This document shows positions 22,461 to 29,613 of a stretch of 35,514 nucleotides of DNA, one piece after another. The stretch's first letter is position 1. Each line of letters opens with the position of its first letter. The position numbers and the translations under genes were made by a program. The DNA is taken from the IMG/VR virus record IMGVR_UViG_3300024265_000144, positions 1 to 35,514 of that record; one strand, 5' to 3'. The DNA comes from a virus. A model generated the notes under the pieces. That model was given only the letters and a program-made list of their open reading frames with translations, made no database searches and was not told where the DNA came from.

Positions 22461-23377
22461 TATTAAAAAAGGGACATAGTTCAAAATACTTGCGAGACTA
22501 TAAGGACGGTAAGATACCAATGGGCTTAGGCTTAGGTTGTGATCTGGATAAGAATTTAGTTTGGAAAGATTCACAGTTAAACATAATTCTAGGTCATGAC
22601 AATGTTGGTAAAACCTATTTTATAGAATGGTACTTCTTAGCACTCGCCACTATACACGGAATGACGTTCACTTTGTTTATGGATGAGAATCATGCCGGGA
22701 AAGTATTCAGGGATTTAATTCAGATGTTAGCAGGCAAAGAGTTTAAGAAGATCGAAGACGATGAACTGGAATATTACGAAGCTATAATACATAGACACTT
22801 CAAGGTAGTTGATAATTCAAAAAGGTATAGCCCGGAAGAACTTTTGGAGTTGTTTAAAAAATCGAATACAGACAATTACTTAATTGACCCATACAATGCA
22901 CTTAAAATGTCAATGACATACACGACTAATTATGAAGTACTGAATGAGTTCAAGATGTTCACCAAACAAACGAAGAAGACTATTTACATTAATACTCATC
23001 CAGCTACGGCAAGCGGTAGACGATCAGCAGGAACGTATAACCAAGATCACCAATTCGCAGGACACATAATGCCACCGGTTAAGGCCGACATTGAAGGCGG
23101 TAAACCCTTCGCTAACAAAGCAGATGATTTTATATTGATACATAGATTACTCAAGCACCCGGATATGTGGAAGTACACAATGTTAGAGGTCGACAAGATC
23201 AAAGATATGGACACAGGAGGCCGTCCAACTGTTATGGATTTACCTGTACTTTTGGATTATAACTTCGGCTTAGGCTTTAAAGTAAACGGTAAGGATGTGA
23301 TCAAACGAACACGAATGCCTGTAAAACAAATTAAATCAGTTATTGACTTTTCTTCTGAAGATGAAAGGGGATTCTAA
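22457..23377 (+). CDS. RecA/DnaB-fold replicative ATPase (helicase), 306 aa
   Basis: Walker A is GHDNVGKT at residues 46-53 (preceded by LNIIL). Walker B is YLIDPYN around residue 144, and a sensor-like YINTHPATA lies near 177-185. This is the RecA/DnaB ATPase core (AAA_25 type). The N-terminal DnaB domain and a primase are missing, so it is a short, ATPase-only helicase. Coupled (ATGA) to the replisome organiser, it probably unwinds phage DNA while host primase and polymerase do synthesis. A RepA-like hexameric helicase is the alternative. Confidence 0.8.
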   Translation: MILKKGHSSKYLRDYKDGKIPMGLGLGCDLDKNLVWKDSQLNIILGHDNVGKTYFIEWYFLALATIHGMTFTLFMDENHAGKVFRDLIQMLAGKEFKKIEDDELEYYEAIIHRHFKVVDNSKRYSPEELLELFKKSNTDNYLIDPYNALKMSMTYTTNYEVLNEFKMFTKQTKKTIYINTHPATASGRRSAGTYNQDHQFAGHIMPPVKADIEGGKPFANKADDFILIHRLLKHPDMWKYTMLEVDKIKDMDTGGRPTVMDLPVLLDYNFGLGFKVNGKDVIKRTRMPVKQIKSVIDFSSEDERGF

Positions 23378-23388
23378 AAACCAGACTT

Positions 23389-23667
23389 ATGATAGCGTAT
23401 AAAAAACTAACGACCGTATTAAGTGATATATATTACGACGATGAACTCATTGGACACGTTGAGCGAATAGGAACGATGTACGCACTCGAAATACATTATA
23501 TGACACTAAACCTACCTTTACAACATAAACGCCTTATAAAAGGCATTATTGAACGCCTAGATCAACGTCACAGAGACAGACAGTATAAAAAAATGGTAAT
23601 GGCTTACAACCTTAGAAATAGTAAGATATACGGGAATAAATATGTGGAATTTTATATACTTGATTAA
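23389..23667 (+). CDS. Hypothetical protein, 92 aa
   Basis: A basic protein with a beta-hairpin start (YKKLTTVLSDIYYDDELIGH) and a basic helical middle (KRLIKGIIERLDQRHRDRQY). It may bind nucleic acid. It is the last gene of the replication transcript, with a promoter following at 23683. Function unknown. Confidence 0.55.
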   Translation: MIAYKKLTTVLSDIYYDDELIGHVERIGTMYALEIHYMTLNLPLQHKRLIKGIIERLDQRHRDRQYKKMVMAYNLRNSKIYGNKYVEFYILD

Positions 23668-23682
23668 AATAAATCAAATCAA

Positions 23683-23738
23683 TTGTTGTATATTAAAATA
23701 TATATATTAAATTAGCAGTAACTTAAAAAATATACATC
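23683..23738 (+). promoter_or_regulatory. Conserved promoter-leader module, copy B
   Basis: TTGTTG at 23683-23688, an AT-only spacer (TATATTAAAATATATATATT) and TAAATTAG at 23708-23715. The leader CAGTAACTTAAAAAATATAC and CATCATG are then identical to copy C apart from one or two bases. Confidence 0.75.
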
Positions 23739-23945
23739 ATGGAAACACCAAATCAATTACACTTAACAATCGAACAGTTGGAGGACATCGTTGATCAAGC
23801 GAAGTCTCTACGACATAAACACAAAGATCGTAGTCCAATCGTAAGAATCACGAAAACAGCTAGTAGGCAAGACCTGAGAAGCACCGACAAGATCGAACTA
23901 GATTTGTTGATGTCATCTTCAACAACCGAAAATCACGAAGGATGA
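23739..23945 (+). CDS. Small hypothetical protein, 68 aa
   Basis: Helical and charged (LTIEQLEDIVDQAKSLRHKH, then KDRSPIVRITKTASRQDL). It is first in a transcript behind copy B of the conserved promoter. It overlaps the YopX gene in ATGA. The function is unknown. The 'I.k..srqdL...D.I' stretch may form a small beta element. Confidence 0.55.
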   Translation: METPNQLHLTIEQLEDIVDQAKSLRHKHKDRSPIVRITKTASRQDLRSTDKIELDLLMSSSTTENHEG

Positions 23946-24391
23946 GAGAGATAAAATTTAGAGCATGGGATGATAAAGAAATGTACTATAATCCATATAT
24001 ACCAAATCATGGTACTTGGGCGATGATTGATGAATCAATTAAAGATTGCCAAGACAATTACAAATCATTCATGCAATCCACTGGACTTAAGGATAAGAAT
24101 GGTAAAGACATTTACGAAGGTGATATAATTAGCTTTCCCAGCGGAACTTCTACACGAATAGAAATCGAACATGACGGCCAGAAAATGGCAGCGTATAAGG
24201 AAAACCCCAATAAAATCGGATTAGTTTTATATCACAACGCAGGGTTTCAAGTCCATAACTCCAATGAGATTAAAGGAATTACAGGAGTTGGTTATTATGG
24301 TTGCTTAGGAACGACAAGACATTTAAAGTATACTTTCGAAATAGAAATAATCGGAAATATTCACGAAGACAAACACTTATTGGATGCCTAA
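23942..24391 (+). CDS. YopX family protein, 149 aa
   Basis: Starts MREIKFRAWDDKEMYYNPYI and has the family pattern FMQSTGLKDKNGKDIYEGDI near residues 43-62, followed by a small beta barrel (IEIEHDGQKMAAY). YopX proteins (PF09643) are very common in phages and prophages. No biochemical role is known. Length and order of motifs are normal. It overlaps genes on both sides by 4 and 8 bases. Confidence 0.9.
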   Translation: MREIKFRAWDDKEMYYNPYIPNHGTWAMIDESIKDCQDNYKSFMQSTGLKDKNGKDIYEGDIISFPSGTSTRIEIEHDGQKMAAYKENPNKIGLVLYHNAGFQVHNSNEIKGITGVGYYGCLGTTRHLKYTFEIEIIGNIHEDKHLLDA

Positions 24392-24668
24392 AGCAACCAC
24401 CGATCAGATCATTGCTTACAAAACATCTTTGGATAAGATATACAAACGAAACCTAGAGTTGAACATAGGCATGACGAAGAAACAAATCGAAAGGGACATT
24501 AAGTATAACGCACAATTTCCGTATGAGTCGACGAAGCATAAAGATGTGACCACGGAAGACATGATAAACTTAACAATCCACTGTGATTTGTATAGCGACC
24601 AATTCGGGTTGGATAACAACTTTCCACCGGATGAACAAGACGATCAAATTAATTTAAATATCGAATAA
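24384..24668 (+). CDS. Hypothetical protein, 94 aa
   Basis: Starts in the last codons of the YopX gene. Helical N-terminus with many Lys (ATTDQIIAYKTSLDKIYKRN) and an acidic C-terminus (FPPDEQDDQINLNIE). No family recognised. The overlap and the single base to the next gene show it belongs to the YopX transcript. Confidence 0.55.
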   Translation: MPKATTDQIIAYKTSLDKIYKRNLELNIGMTKKQIERDIKYNAQFPYESTKHKDVTTEDMINLTIHCDLYSDQFGLDNNFPPDEQDDQINLNIE

Positions 24669-24669
24669 T

Positions 24670-25176
24670 ATGGAATGGCACAAAGAAGGTTATGACATTG
24701 ACGAACAACAAATAAACAAAACAATTATGTCAGGAATTAAGACAGCAGCAATTACAACAGTAGGAACGGTAAGCGAACCATTTGGACAGTATCAAACCCT
24801 TTACCATGATTTAACACTGGATAATGGTGATAAGATAAACATCGGTAAAAAGGCTCTTCAGAAAGCAGGGTGGAATGTAACGTATCAAATAATAGGTGAT
24901 TTGGGTCAACACGAATTCACAAAGGCCAAGTCTGTAAGCGCGCAGATTCAATCAACAGAACAGAGCCATGCATCTGCCCAACAACCACAAAAGACGACAC
25001 AGGCTTACGTACCTCAAGCAGATCCACGACAAGAGTCAATAGAAAAACAAGTGTGTTTGAAGGAGGCTATTAACTACCATGCACACAACGGGTATATCAC
25101 GGAAGAAAAGCACAAAGAAACATGCGACACTGCACGACTATTCTACGCGGAATTATTTAACAATTCAATATCCTAA
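24670..25176 (+). CDS. Putative single-stranded DNA-binding (OB-like) protein, 168 aa
   Basis: Residues 25-75 form a compact beta domain with a Gly/Asp turn (FGQYQTLYHDLTLDNGDKIN, then GWNVTYQIIGDLGQHEFTKA). This reads like an OB-fold used by phage ssDNA-binding proteins. A Gln/Ser/Ala-rich linker (about 90-120) and a helical end follow. Role in replication or recombination is inferred from the fold-like pattern and from the nearby helicase. There is no acidic SSB tail, which speaks against a classic SSB. Confidence 0.4.
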   Translation: MEWHKEGYDIDEQQINKTIMSGIKTAAITTVGTVSEPFGQYQTLYHDLTLDNGDKINIGKKALQKAGWNVTYQIIGDLGQHEFTKAKSVSAQIQSTEQSHASAQQPQKTTQAYVPQADPRQESIEKQVCLKEAINYHAHNGYITEEKHKETCDTARLFYAELFNNSIS

Positions 25177-25179
25177 GTC

Positions 25180-25467
25180 ATGATAGAATCACAACATAAC
25201 GACGTGCTAGAGTATGAATACAATGTTGTATTACCCATATACGAATTGAAAGATCAAATCATTAAACGATCAATACTGTTAACGGTTTTTTCATGTACAA
25301 TGAATACTTGGAATGATATGACACAGAGATATTCAGATTCCAAGATACTTCGGAAAGGTATGTGCATCACGTTCGAAGGTAAAGAAAGTGACTTTGATAA
25401 TTTATTAGATCAACTTTATGCGGATGAATCCAATATGAAAGTGATCGGAATTTACGAAAACAATTAG
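25180..25467 (+). CDS. Hypothetical protein, 95 aa
   Basis: Alpha/beta protein (VLEYEYNVVLPIYELKDQII, then MCITFEGKESDFDNLLDQLY) with no motif I know. It packs tightly with its neighbours (3 and 2 bases), so it is a real operon member. Function unknown. Confidence 0.55.
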   Translation: MIESQHNDVLEYEYNVVLPIYELKDQIIKRSILLTVFSCTMNTWNDMTQRYSDSKILRKGMCITFEGKESDFDNLLDQLYADESNMKVIGIYENN

Positions 25468-25469
25468 CC

Positions 25470-25703
25470 ATGGATTACGACTTAGCAAAACGAATCAACA
25501 GTAAGTTCATACTTAAATGCACTAACAGCACAGGTGATAAACAGCTTATCGGTGCTGGACAGCTTCATAAGTTCATCGGTATGGGTGGATCAGAAGTCGC
25601 GAAGGACATATATGTTGATGCACTACAACGAGAAGGAGACAATTTCGAAATAGAGTTGAAACGAGGTATAACTATTCGATTCAATAAACGACAAACCAAA
25701 TAG
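25470..25703 (+). CDS. Small hypothetical protein, 77 aa
   Basis: Basic, with glycine loops (NSTGDKQLIGAGQLHKFIGM) and a closing strand (FEIELKRGITIRFNKRQTK). Basic character and small size suggest nucleic-acid contact, but nothing diagnostic is visible. Two bases separate it from each neighbour. Confidence 0.55.
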   Translation: MDYDLAKRINSKFILKCTNSTGDKQLIGAGQLHKFIGMGGSEVAKDIYVDALQREGDNFEIELKRGITIRFNKRQTK

Positions 25704-25705
25704 TC

Positions 25706-26077
25706 ATGAAAAAATTAGAATTAAAACACTTAGCACCTTACTTGCTTTATGGGTTGAAATTACAGTGGATAGATTTGAACGAGGTTGTAATGAGTGCTGA
25801 TACCATTCAAGTTGCGATCAATCAAAACATTAAGCCAATCTTACGGCATTTGTCGGATCTTCCAAAACATACTGATACAAATTCAGATTATGTCTATTTC
25901 TTTGGTGAGATAAATGGAATAGATGGAATGGGGCAAGCAGAGGCAATTGCCAGAGGTATTATATCAATTAGAGAGCTAGATTATGGCACTGTAGGTTGTT
26001 TGTTAGAACATCATTACGATGTATTCGGACTAATCGACAAAGGACTAGCAATTGATATTAACACTTTAACCAAATAA
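25706..26077 (+). CDS. Hypothetical 'LkhLapYLpYgLk' protein, 123 aa
   Basis: Begins MKKLELKHLAPYLLYGLKLQ. Phage and prophage proteins from Bacteroidetes often open with the same 'LkhLapYLPygLk' phrase and are of unknown function. The central part (LRHLSDLPKHTDTNSDYVYF) and the C-terminal DYGTVGCLLEHHYDVFGLID are also family-like ('w..L...hfD.fgLIekGlAid'). Length is usual for the family. Confidence 0.7.
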   Translation: MKKLELKHLAPYLLYGLKLQWIDLNEVVMSADTIQVAINQNIKPILRHLSDLPKHTDTNSDYVYFFGEINGIDGMGQAEAIARGIISIRELDYGTVGCLLEHHYDVFGLIDKGLAIDINTLTK

Positions 26078-26078
26078 T

Positions 26079-26303
26079 ATGGCGAAGACGAAAACAATAG
26101 GTAAAGGCGAGAGGGCTGCACGAAAAAAGCTACAGACTTATGTTTACAAATACTTAGAACGAGGCGGTTCAATACTACAGATAGCCAACGGGTCTAACGT
26201 TCATTCACAGACGATAGTTAGATTCCTTGAAAAAGAATCAATACTTCGACTCGATAAGTGGGACGACATTGTAAAATTCATGGATAAAAACCCAATCAAA
26301 TGA
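26079..26303 (+). CDS. Small helix-turn-helix protein, 74 aa
   Basis: A basic protein with ERGGSILQIANGSNVHSQTI near residues 28-47, matching a helix-turn-helix ('s...iA..snvs.qti.rfl'), followed by LEKESILRLDKW. It is a candidate DNA-binding regulator. It overlaps the next small membrane gene by four bases. Confidence 0.55.
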   Translation: MAKTKTIGKGERAARKKLQTYVYKYLERGGSILQIANGSNVHSQTIVRFLEKESILRLDKWDDIVKFMDKNPIK

Positions 26304-26458
26304 AACAGTACTGGAACTTCCTGATGGCTTTGGCATGGTGTACGGTGTTACTATTCATTATATTCTGGTCGTTAATGACATGGTCAGAGTCGAATAAAAC
26401 GAAGCCCGACACTAGGGAAACAATTACCAAGGACAACGCAAGCCGTCTAAATTATTAA
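26300..26458 (+). CDS. Small membrane protein, 52 aa
   Basis: ATG at 26300 overlaps the previous stop (ATGA). The frame encodes one clear membrane span (ALAWCTVLLFIIFWSLMTW, about residues 10-28), then a polar tail (SNKTKPDTRETITKDN). The strong overlap and the terminator just after it support it as a real last gene of this transcript. Function unknown. Confidence 0.55.
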   Translation: MKQYWNFLMALAWCTVLLFIIFWSLMTWSESNKTKPDTRETITKDNASRLNY

Positions 26459-26465
26459 GTAACCT

Positions 26466-26496
26466 AATCCCTGCATCGTTTGGTGTGGGGATTTTT
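26466..26496 (+). terminator. Rho-independent terminator
   Basis: AATCCC at 26466-26471 pairs with GGGATT at 26488-26493, and the stem continues inside with several G-U pairs to a GTTT loop. A T run follows. Confidence 0.75.
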
Positions 26497-26506
26497 AATT
26501 ACCACT

Positions 26507-27166
26507 ATGAAAGAACCCAAACTAAAAGACTGCGCCAACGAGTCATGCGATAATCAATTCCAACAATTTAAAAGCACTGTGAAGGTATGTTCAATGCATT
26601 GCGCTATAGAATTCGCGAAAAAGAAAAGCCAAGACGATCAAATCAAACAGGCTAAACGGGACAAGAGTAAACACAAGGTCGACGAAATGTCCGTAGATAA
26701 ATACCGATCAACATACATACAACCACTCATCAACCTGCTTGCACGAATCATTGATAAAGGCCAACCATGTATCGCATCAAAAGTAACGAAAGGAAAGATG
26801 GCAGGAGGACATTACCACGCAGTAGGACACAACAGAACACTAGCTCTTAACCTTCACAACGTACACATCCAATCATATCACTCAAACGGACCCCAGGGAG
26901 GCCAACACATTAAGTATCGCCACGGGTTAATCGATGTGTACGGAGATCAGTACACGAACTTCGTGGATATGTACATCATGCAATGTCCACCACTACACTT
27001 GACGAAAGAAGACCTTGTAAACGTTAAACCTATTCTTCAAAAGATGGTCAACCACTATAAGAAGCTTGATAAGGAATATACACCGTTAGAACGTATAGAA
27101 TTACGTAACAAACTCAACATTGAATTGCGTATTTATCCGGAAGAATTCGCGAAGTATAAAAAATAA
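26507..27166 (+). CDS. ninG: NinG/Rap-like recombination protein, 219 aa
   Basis: Zn-binding N-terminus with CANESCDNQFQQF and CSMHCAIEFAKKK (residues 8-45). A basic helix and then an HNH-like core follow: GGHYHAVGHNRTLALNLHNV near residues 100-120, HIQSYHSNGPQGG, and YRHGLIDVYGDQY. This is the NinG/Rap pattern (lambda NinG, PF05766), thought to process recombination or Holliday-type intermediates. The start at 26507 is preferred over an upstream in-frame start because it follows the terminator directly. Confidence 0.85.
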   Translation: MKEPKLKDCANESCDNQFQQFKSTVKVCSMHCAIEFAKKKSQDDQIKQAKRDKSKHKVDEMSVDKYRSTYIQPLINLLARIIDKGQPCIASKVTKGKMAGGHYHAVGHNRTLALNLHNVHIQSYHSNGPQGGQHIKYRHGLIDVYGDQYTNFVDMYIMQCPPLHLTKEDLVNVKPILQKMVNHYKKLDKEYTPLERIELRNKLNIELRIYPEEFAKYKK

Positions 27167-27177
27167 TTAACCTAACA

Positions 27178-27233
27178 TTTGTTTATATTAAAATATATTA
27201 CTTATATTGCAGTAACTTAAAAAATTATACATC
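27178..27233 (+). promoter_or_regulatory. Conserved promoter-leader module, copy C
   Basis: TTTG at 27178-27181, a 21-base spacer with TTTATATTAAAATATATTA, TATATTGC at 27203-27210 and the leader CAGTAACTTAAAAAATTATA then CATCATG. Spacer length and sequence are almost the same as in copy A. Confidence 0.75.
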
Positions 27234-27605
27234 ATGAACGAATCAACAATTAAAGTGTGGCAATGCTTCAGTACCCACAAAGTCGACGGAAAGCCAGTAA
27301 ACAGAAATGTGGGTGAACCATTCAAAGGAACGAAACAACAATCACAGGCATGGATTAACTTGATGTACGACGTAACAGCAGTAGCCTGTAAAGAGGCTGA
27401 CATAATGGAACTGTCGAAGATAAAATTCCACGAAACACAGATGTCCGGAGTAACCGCAATGGTAAAAGGTAATGGAAAGATAATTGGAATGGTGTCCAAA
27501 CCAAACGGAAGCTACATGCTGCAAGAAGGAGTATACGATAGTGAGCCATCCGAAGTAGATCACGAAGACTTACAAGAATTAGGGTTTAACGAGACCCAAA
27601 AGTAA
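27234..27605 (+). CDS. Hypothetical early protein, 123 aa
   Basis: First gene behind promoter copy C. Mixed alpha/beta (TIKVWQCFSTHKVDGKPVNR, later ITGAMVKGN-like strands at VTAMVKGNGKIIGMV). The residues 'K.WQcFst....gkpv' and a closing acidic tail (SEVDHEDLQELGF) do not match a family I know. It probably acts early. Confidence 0.55.
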   Translation: MNESTIKVWQCFSTHKVDGKPVNRNVGEPFKGTKQQSQAWINLMYDVTAVACKEADIMELSKIKFHETQMSGVTAMVKGNGKIIGMVSKPNGSYMLQEGVYDSEPSEVDHEDLQELGFNETQK

Positions 27606-27665
27606 CACTACCGTACGCCTATTTATTACACCTGAATACGTTTAATTAAAACAAAAACCACGATC

Positions 27666-27896
27666 ATGAATAAGACGAACCAACTAATAGACACTTTCTT
27701 TAATCAGTTCATATCAAACGAAGAAACACCAGAGAATGAATATAATCCTAAAGTTAAAGTTCTATCAACAGTATACCCAGGAGACTGTAAACGAATGAGC
27801 TTAAACGGAGACACTGAATGGTACGGACTACAAGAAGAGTCAATAACATATAGCAGTATAGCAAGCAGTACACACCAGCCATTTGGGCTAAGATAA
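27666..27896 (+). CDS. Small hypothetical protein, 76 aa
   Basis: Polar, Asn/Thr/Ser-rich (NQLIDTFFNQFISNEETPEN, then VLSTVYPGDCKRMSLNGD). It ends in FGLR and is followed directly by TAAAACGTTC, one copy of the repeated gene-end motif. No family recognised. Confidence 0.5.
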   Translation: MNKTNQLIDTFFNQFISNEETPENEYNPKVKVLSTVYPGDCKRMSLNGDTEWYGLQEESITYSSIASSTHQPFGLR

Positions 27897-27916
27897 AACG
27901 TTCAAATACTTAACAC

Positions 27917-28087
27917 ATGACCAAAAGAGAAACAGTAAAAGAATTGTGGATGGCAAACACATCAAACGAGATTGCAGTTATCCTTAATAAACACACTCGT
28001 AAAGAAATCAAAAGAGTACTTGATAATATTTCTGAATATGTACCAGAAGACATTTTATCACAGATTCACGTTACAGAAAAACTTTAA
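27917..28087 (+). CDS. Small helical protein, 56 aa
   Basis: ATG at 27917 opens MTKRETVKELWMANTSNEIA followed by VILNKHTRKEIKRVLDNISE. It looks like a small HTH-type unit ('t..eIa..l....rkeIkrvl'), so nucleic acid binding is possible. Spacing to both neighbours (about 15-20 bases) is normal for this region. Confidence 0.5.
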   Translation: MTKRETVKELWMANTSNEIAVILNKHTRKEIKRVLDNISEYVPEDILSQIHVTEKL

Positions 28088-28102
28088 TTAAAAAATACAG
28101 AT

Positions 28103-28315
28103 ATGGAAGCAATAAACAGCACACATATTATCAAAGTCGATTGGATTGACGCAACAAAAAACGAAGTCATTGCAGTATTGCCTTTTTTATATGAAGGAGA
28201 AAAAACAATGAGAATTGGAGATAAACAATATTCCTCATTAAAAAGAGAAGACCATATACACGATGGTAAAGGAGTAATTAGGAAACTGTTCGTTGATAAG
28301 AAGCGTTCAAAATAA
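28103..28315 (+). CDS. Small hypothetical protein, 70 aa
   Basis: Alpha/beta protein (STHIIKVDWIDATKNEVIAV, then LPFLYEGEKTMRIGDKQYSS) with a basic tail. The stop codon overlaps an ATG of the next frame. No family recognised. Confidence 0.5.
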   Translation: MEAINSTHIIKVDWIDATKNEVIAVLPFLYEGEKTMRIGDKQYSSLKREDHIHDGKGVIRKLFVDKKRSK

Positions 28316-28326
28316 TGTTAATTATT

Positions 28327-28515
28327 ATGAAAGCACAAGACCTAGTAGACTCATGGAAGAAACAAAAGTATTACATTTTAAAACGTGGATACTTTTACCG
28401 ACCAGACGCAAAAGGATATACTGGTGAAAAATCGGAAGCTGGTCAATTCACTTATGATGAAATGAAATCTCACTTAGACCATTGCGACGAATTAACATCC
28501 TTGCCAATAAATTAA
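28327..28515 (+). CDS. Small hypothetical protein, 62 aa
   Basis: The start MKAQDLVDSWKKQKYYILKR is chosen because homolog-like proteins open here, although an in-frame ATG at 28315 overlaps the previous stop and may be used. The phrase YYILKRGYFYRPDAKGYTGE, then AGQFTYDEMKSHLDHCDEL, follows the pattern 'yyi.rrGYyyRpn..GYT....eAG.ft.eea..h...c', found in small phage proteins of unknown role. Confidence 0.6.
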   Translation: MKAQDLVDSWKKQKYYILKRGYFYRPDAKGYTGEKSEAGQFTYDEMKSHLDHCDELTSLPIN

Positions 28516-28532
28516 ACATTAAGATAATTGAT

Positions 28533-28619
28533 ATGGGATATTTCACCAAACGACAAGAGAAAATTAAAAGGGCTTACTTGGAAGGCAAGAAGGCACGGGA
28601 AGAATCAAACAAACGTTAG
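28533..28619 (+). CDS. Very small basic protein, 28 aa
   Basis: ATG at 28533 opens MGYFTKRQEKIKRAYLEGKK and ends REESNKR. All helix and strongly charged. It fills the gap between two genes with good spacing. It could be a real micro-ORF or chance. Confidence 0.35.
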   Translation: MGYFTKRQEKIKRAYLEGKKAREESNKR

Positions 28620-28621
28620 TT

Positions 28622-28747
28622 ATGAAAAGAGATAAAGATTGTACAGATTGTAATGGGTCTGGATATGCAAATATTGGCGGGAATATAATTCCTTGCAATT
28701 GTGAATTAATTAAAATCAAACTTTCGTCTAAGGACGAGACAAAATAG
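28622..28747 (+). CDS. Small zinc-knuckle protein, 41 aa
   Basis: Residues 7-26 hold CTDCNGSGYANIGGNIIPCN followed by CE. This is the CxxCxGxG...CxC layout of DnaJ-type zinc ribbons and of many tiny phage proteins. It likely binds one zinc. The C-terminal codons (IKLSSKDETK) carry a copy of the AAACYTTCG gene-end motif with a small hairpin. Confidence 0.55.
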   Translation: MKRDKDCTDCNGSGYANIGGNIIPCNCELIKIKLSSKDETK

Positions 28748-28752
28748 AAGTT

Positions 28753-28926
28753 ATGCAGAAAAGAAAACTTGAAGAACTTAAAGCGGATTTACATGATTGT
28801 GAAGCGCTTTGGTCAAAACATAGTTGTGATTGTCTATCATTTGAAATGGATTCATTGCAAAAAGAAATCAAAGAACTAGAAAGATGTAGAATTTATATGA
28901 ACCGATTTAAAAGATACGATTTTTAA
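28753..28926 (+). CDS. Small helical protein, 57 aa
   Basis: MQKRKLEELKADLHDCEALW and then EMDSLQKEIKELERCRIYMN suggest a two-helix hairpin or coiled coil with four cysteines (C16, C24, C26, C45). A metal site is possible. It follows the previous gene by five bases. Function unknown. Confidence 0.5.
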   Translation: MQKRKLEELKADLHDCEALWSKHSCDCLSFEMDSLQKEIKELERCRIYMNRFKRYDF

Positions 28927-28948
28927 AAACCTTCAAAAGATTAGCACT

Positions 28949-29215
28949 ATGAGAGTACCAGAGATATTAGGCGTAGAAGTAATAACACCAGATGGTAGAG
29001 GTAGTATACTATCCTTACATAACGGTAGAGTTATAATATGCTTACATAAAATAGAACGCAATCAGGTGATGAAAGGAAGCTCTAGAGAGTTTGGTGAAAT
29101 GCATTACGCATATAAATATGAAGATGTTGAAATAATAAAAGGGCAATATTGTTTCAATGACGAAAGAATATCTAGCCAATACGAACACATTAAACCTTCG
29201 TCTACGGGCGAGTAA
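28949..29215 (+). CDS. Hypothetical protein, 88 aa
   Basis: Beta-rich start (MRVPEILGVEVITPDGRGSI) with a VxTPxGxG turn seen in small KOW/SH3-like phage proteins, followed by EMHYAYKYEDVEIIKGQY. The C-terminus (HIKPSSTGE) encodes a gene-end motif copy with a TCGTC-TACG-GGCGA hairpin. Function unknown. Confidence 0.55.
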   Translation: MRVPEILGVEVITPDGRGSILSLHNGRVIICLHKIERNQVMKGSSREFGEMHYAYKYEDVEIIKGQYCFNDERISSQYEHIKPSSTGE

Positions 29216-29226
29216 AAATAAATAAA

Positions 29227-29430
29227 ATGAAATACAAGCATTATATATCAATTGTTTTTGTAGGGTTAAACGGTGAGGCGTTCTACTCATCATTCGAAAC
29301 AACAAGTAAAATACCATCTGATTCTGAATTAAGGGATTGCATTCTACAAATCATGCAAGAATCACCAAAAATGAAGGACGGAGATGATTACCGCTTTGGA
29401 ATTAACAGCATAGCAACTGTTACACTTTAA
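29227..29430 (+). CDS. Small hypothetical protein, 67 aa
   Basis: Alpha/beta protein (YISIVFVGLNGEAFYSSFET) with a helical middle (ELRDCILQIMQESPKMKDGD) and a closing strand (NSIATVTL). No family recognised. It is in a run of single small genes each separated by 10-25 bases. Confidence 0.5.
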   Translation: MKYKHYISIVFVGLNGEAFYSSFETTSKIPSDSELRDCILQIMQESPKMKDGDDYRFGINSIATVTL

Positions 29431-29442
29431 CTTTGATTTACC

Positions 29443-29601
29443 ATGAGAGATTATACAATATGTTACAGACCAATATGGGGACAAATGACAAGGTACTTTA
29501 AAAGAGTAAGGGCATCATCTGAAAGACATGCAGAAGTAAAATTTTACGGAACAAAAGAAGCAGACAATTGCCAAGAGATATTATTTATAGAACAACGTTA
29601 A
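29443..29601 (+). CDS. Small hypothetical protein, 52 aa
   Basis: ATG at 29443 opens MRDYTICYRPIWGQMTRYFK and ends EILFIEQR. It is basic and aromatic, with no motif I recognise. It ends in TAAACCTTCG, one of the gene-end motif copies, 12 bases before the methyltransferase start. Confidence 0.45.
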   Translation: MRDYTICYRPIWGQMTRYFKRVRASSERHAEVKFYGTKEADNCQEILFIEQR

Positions 29602-29613
29602 ACCTTCGAAATA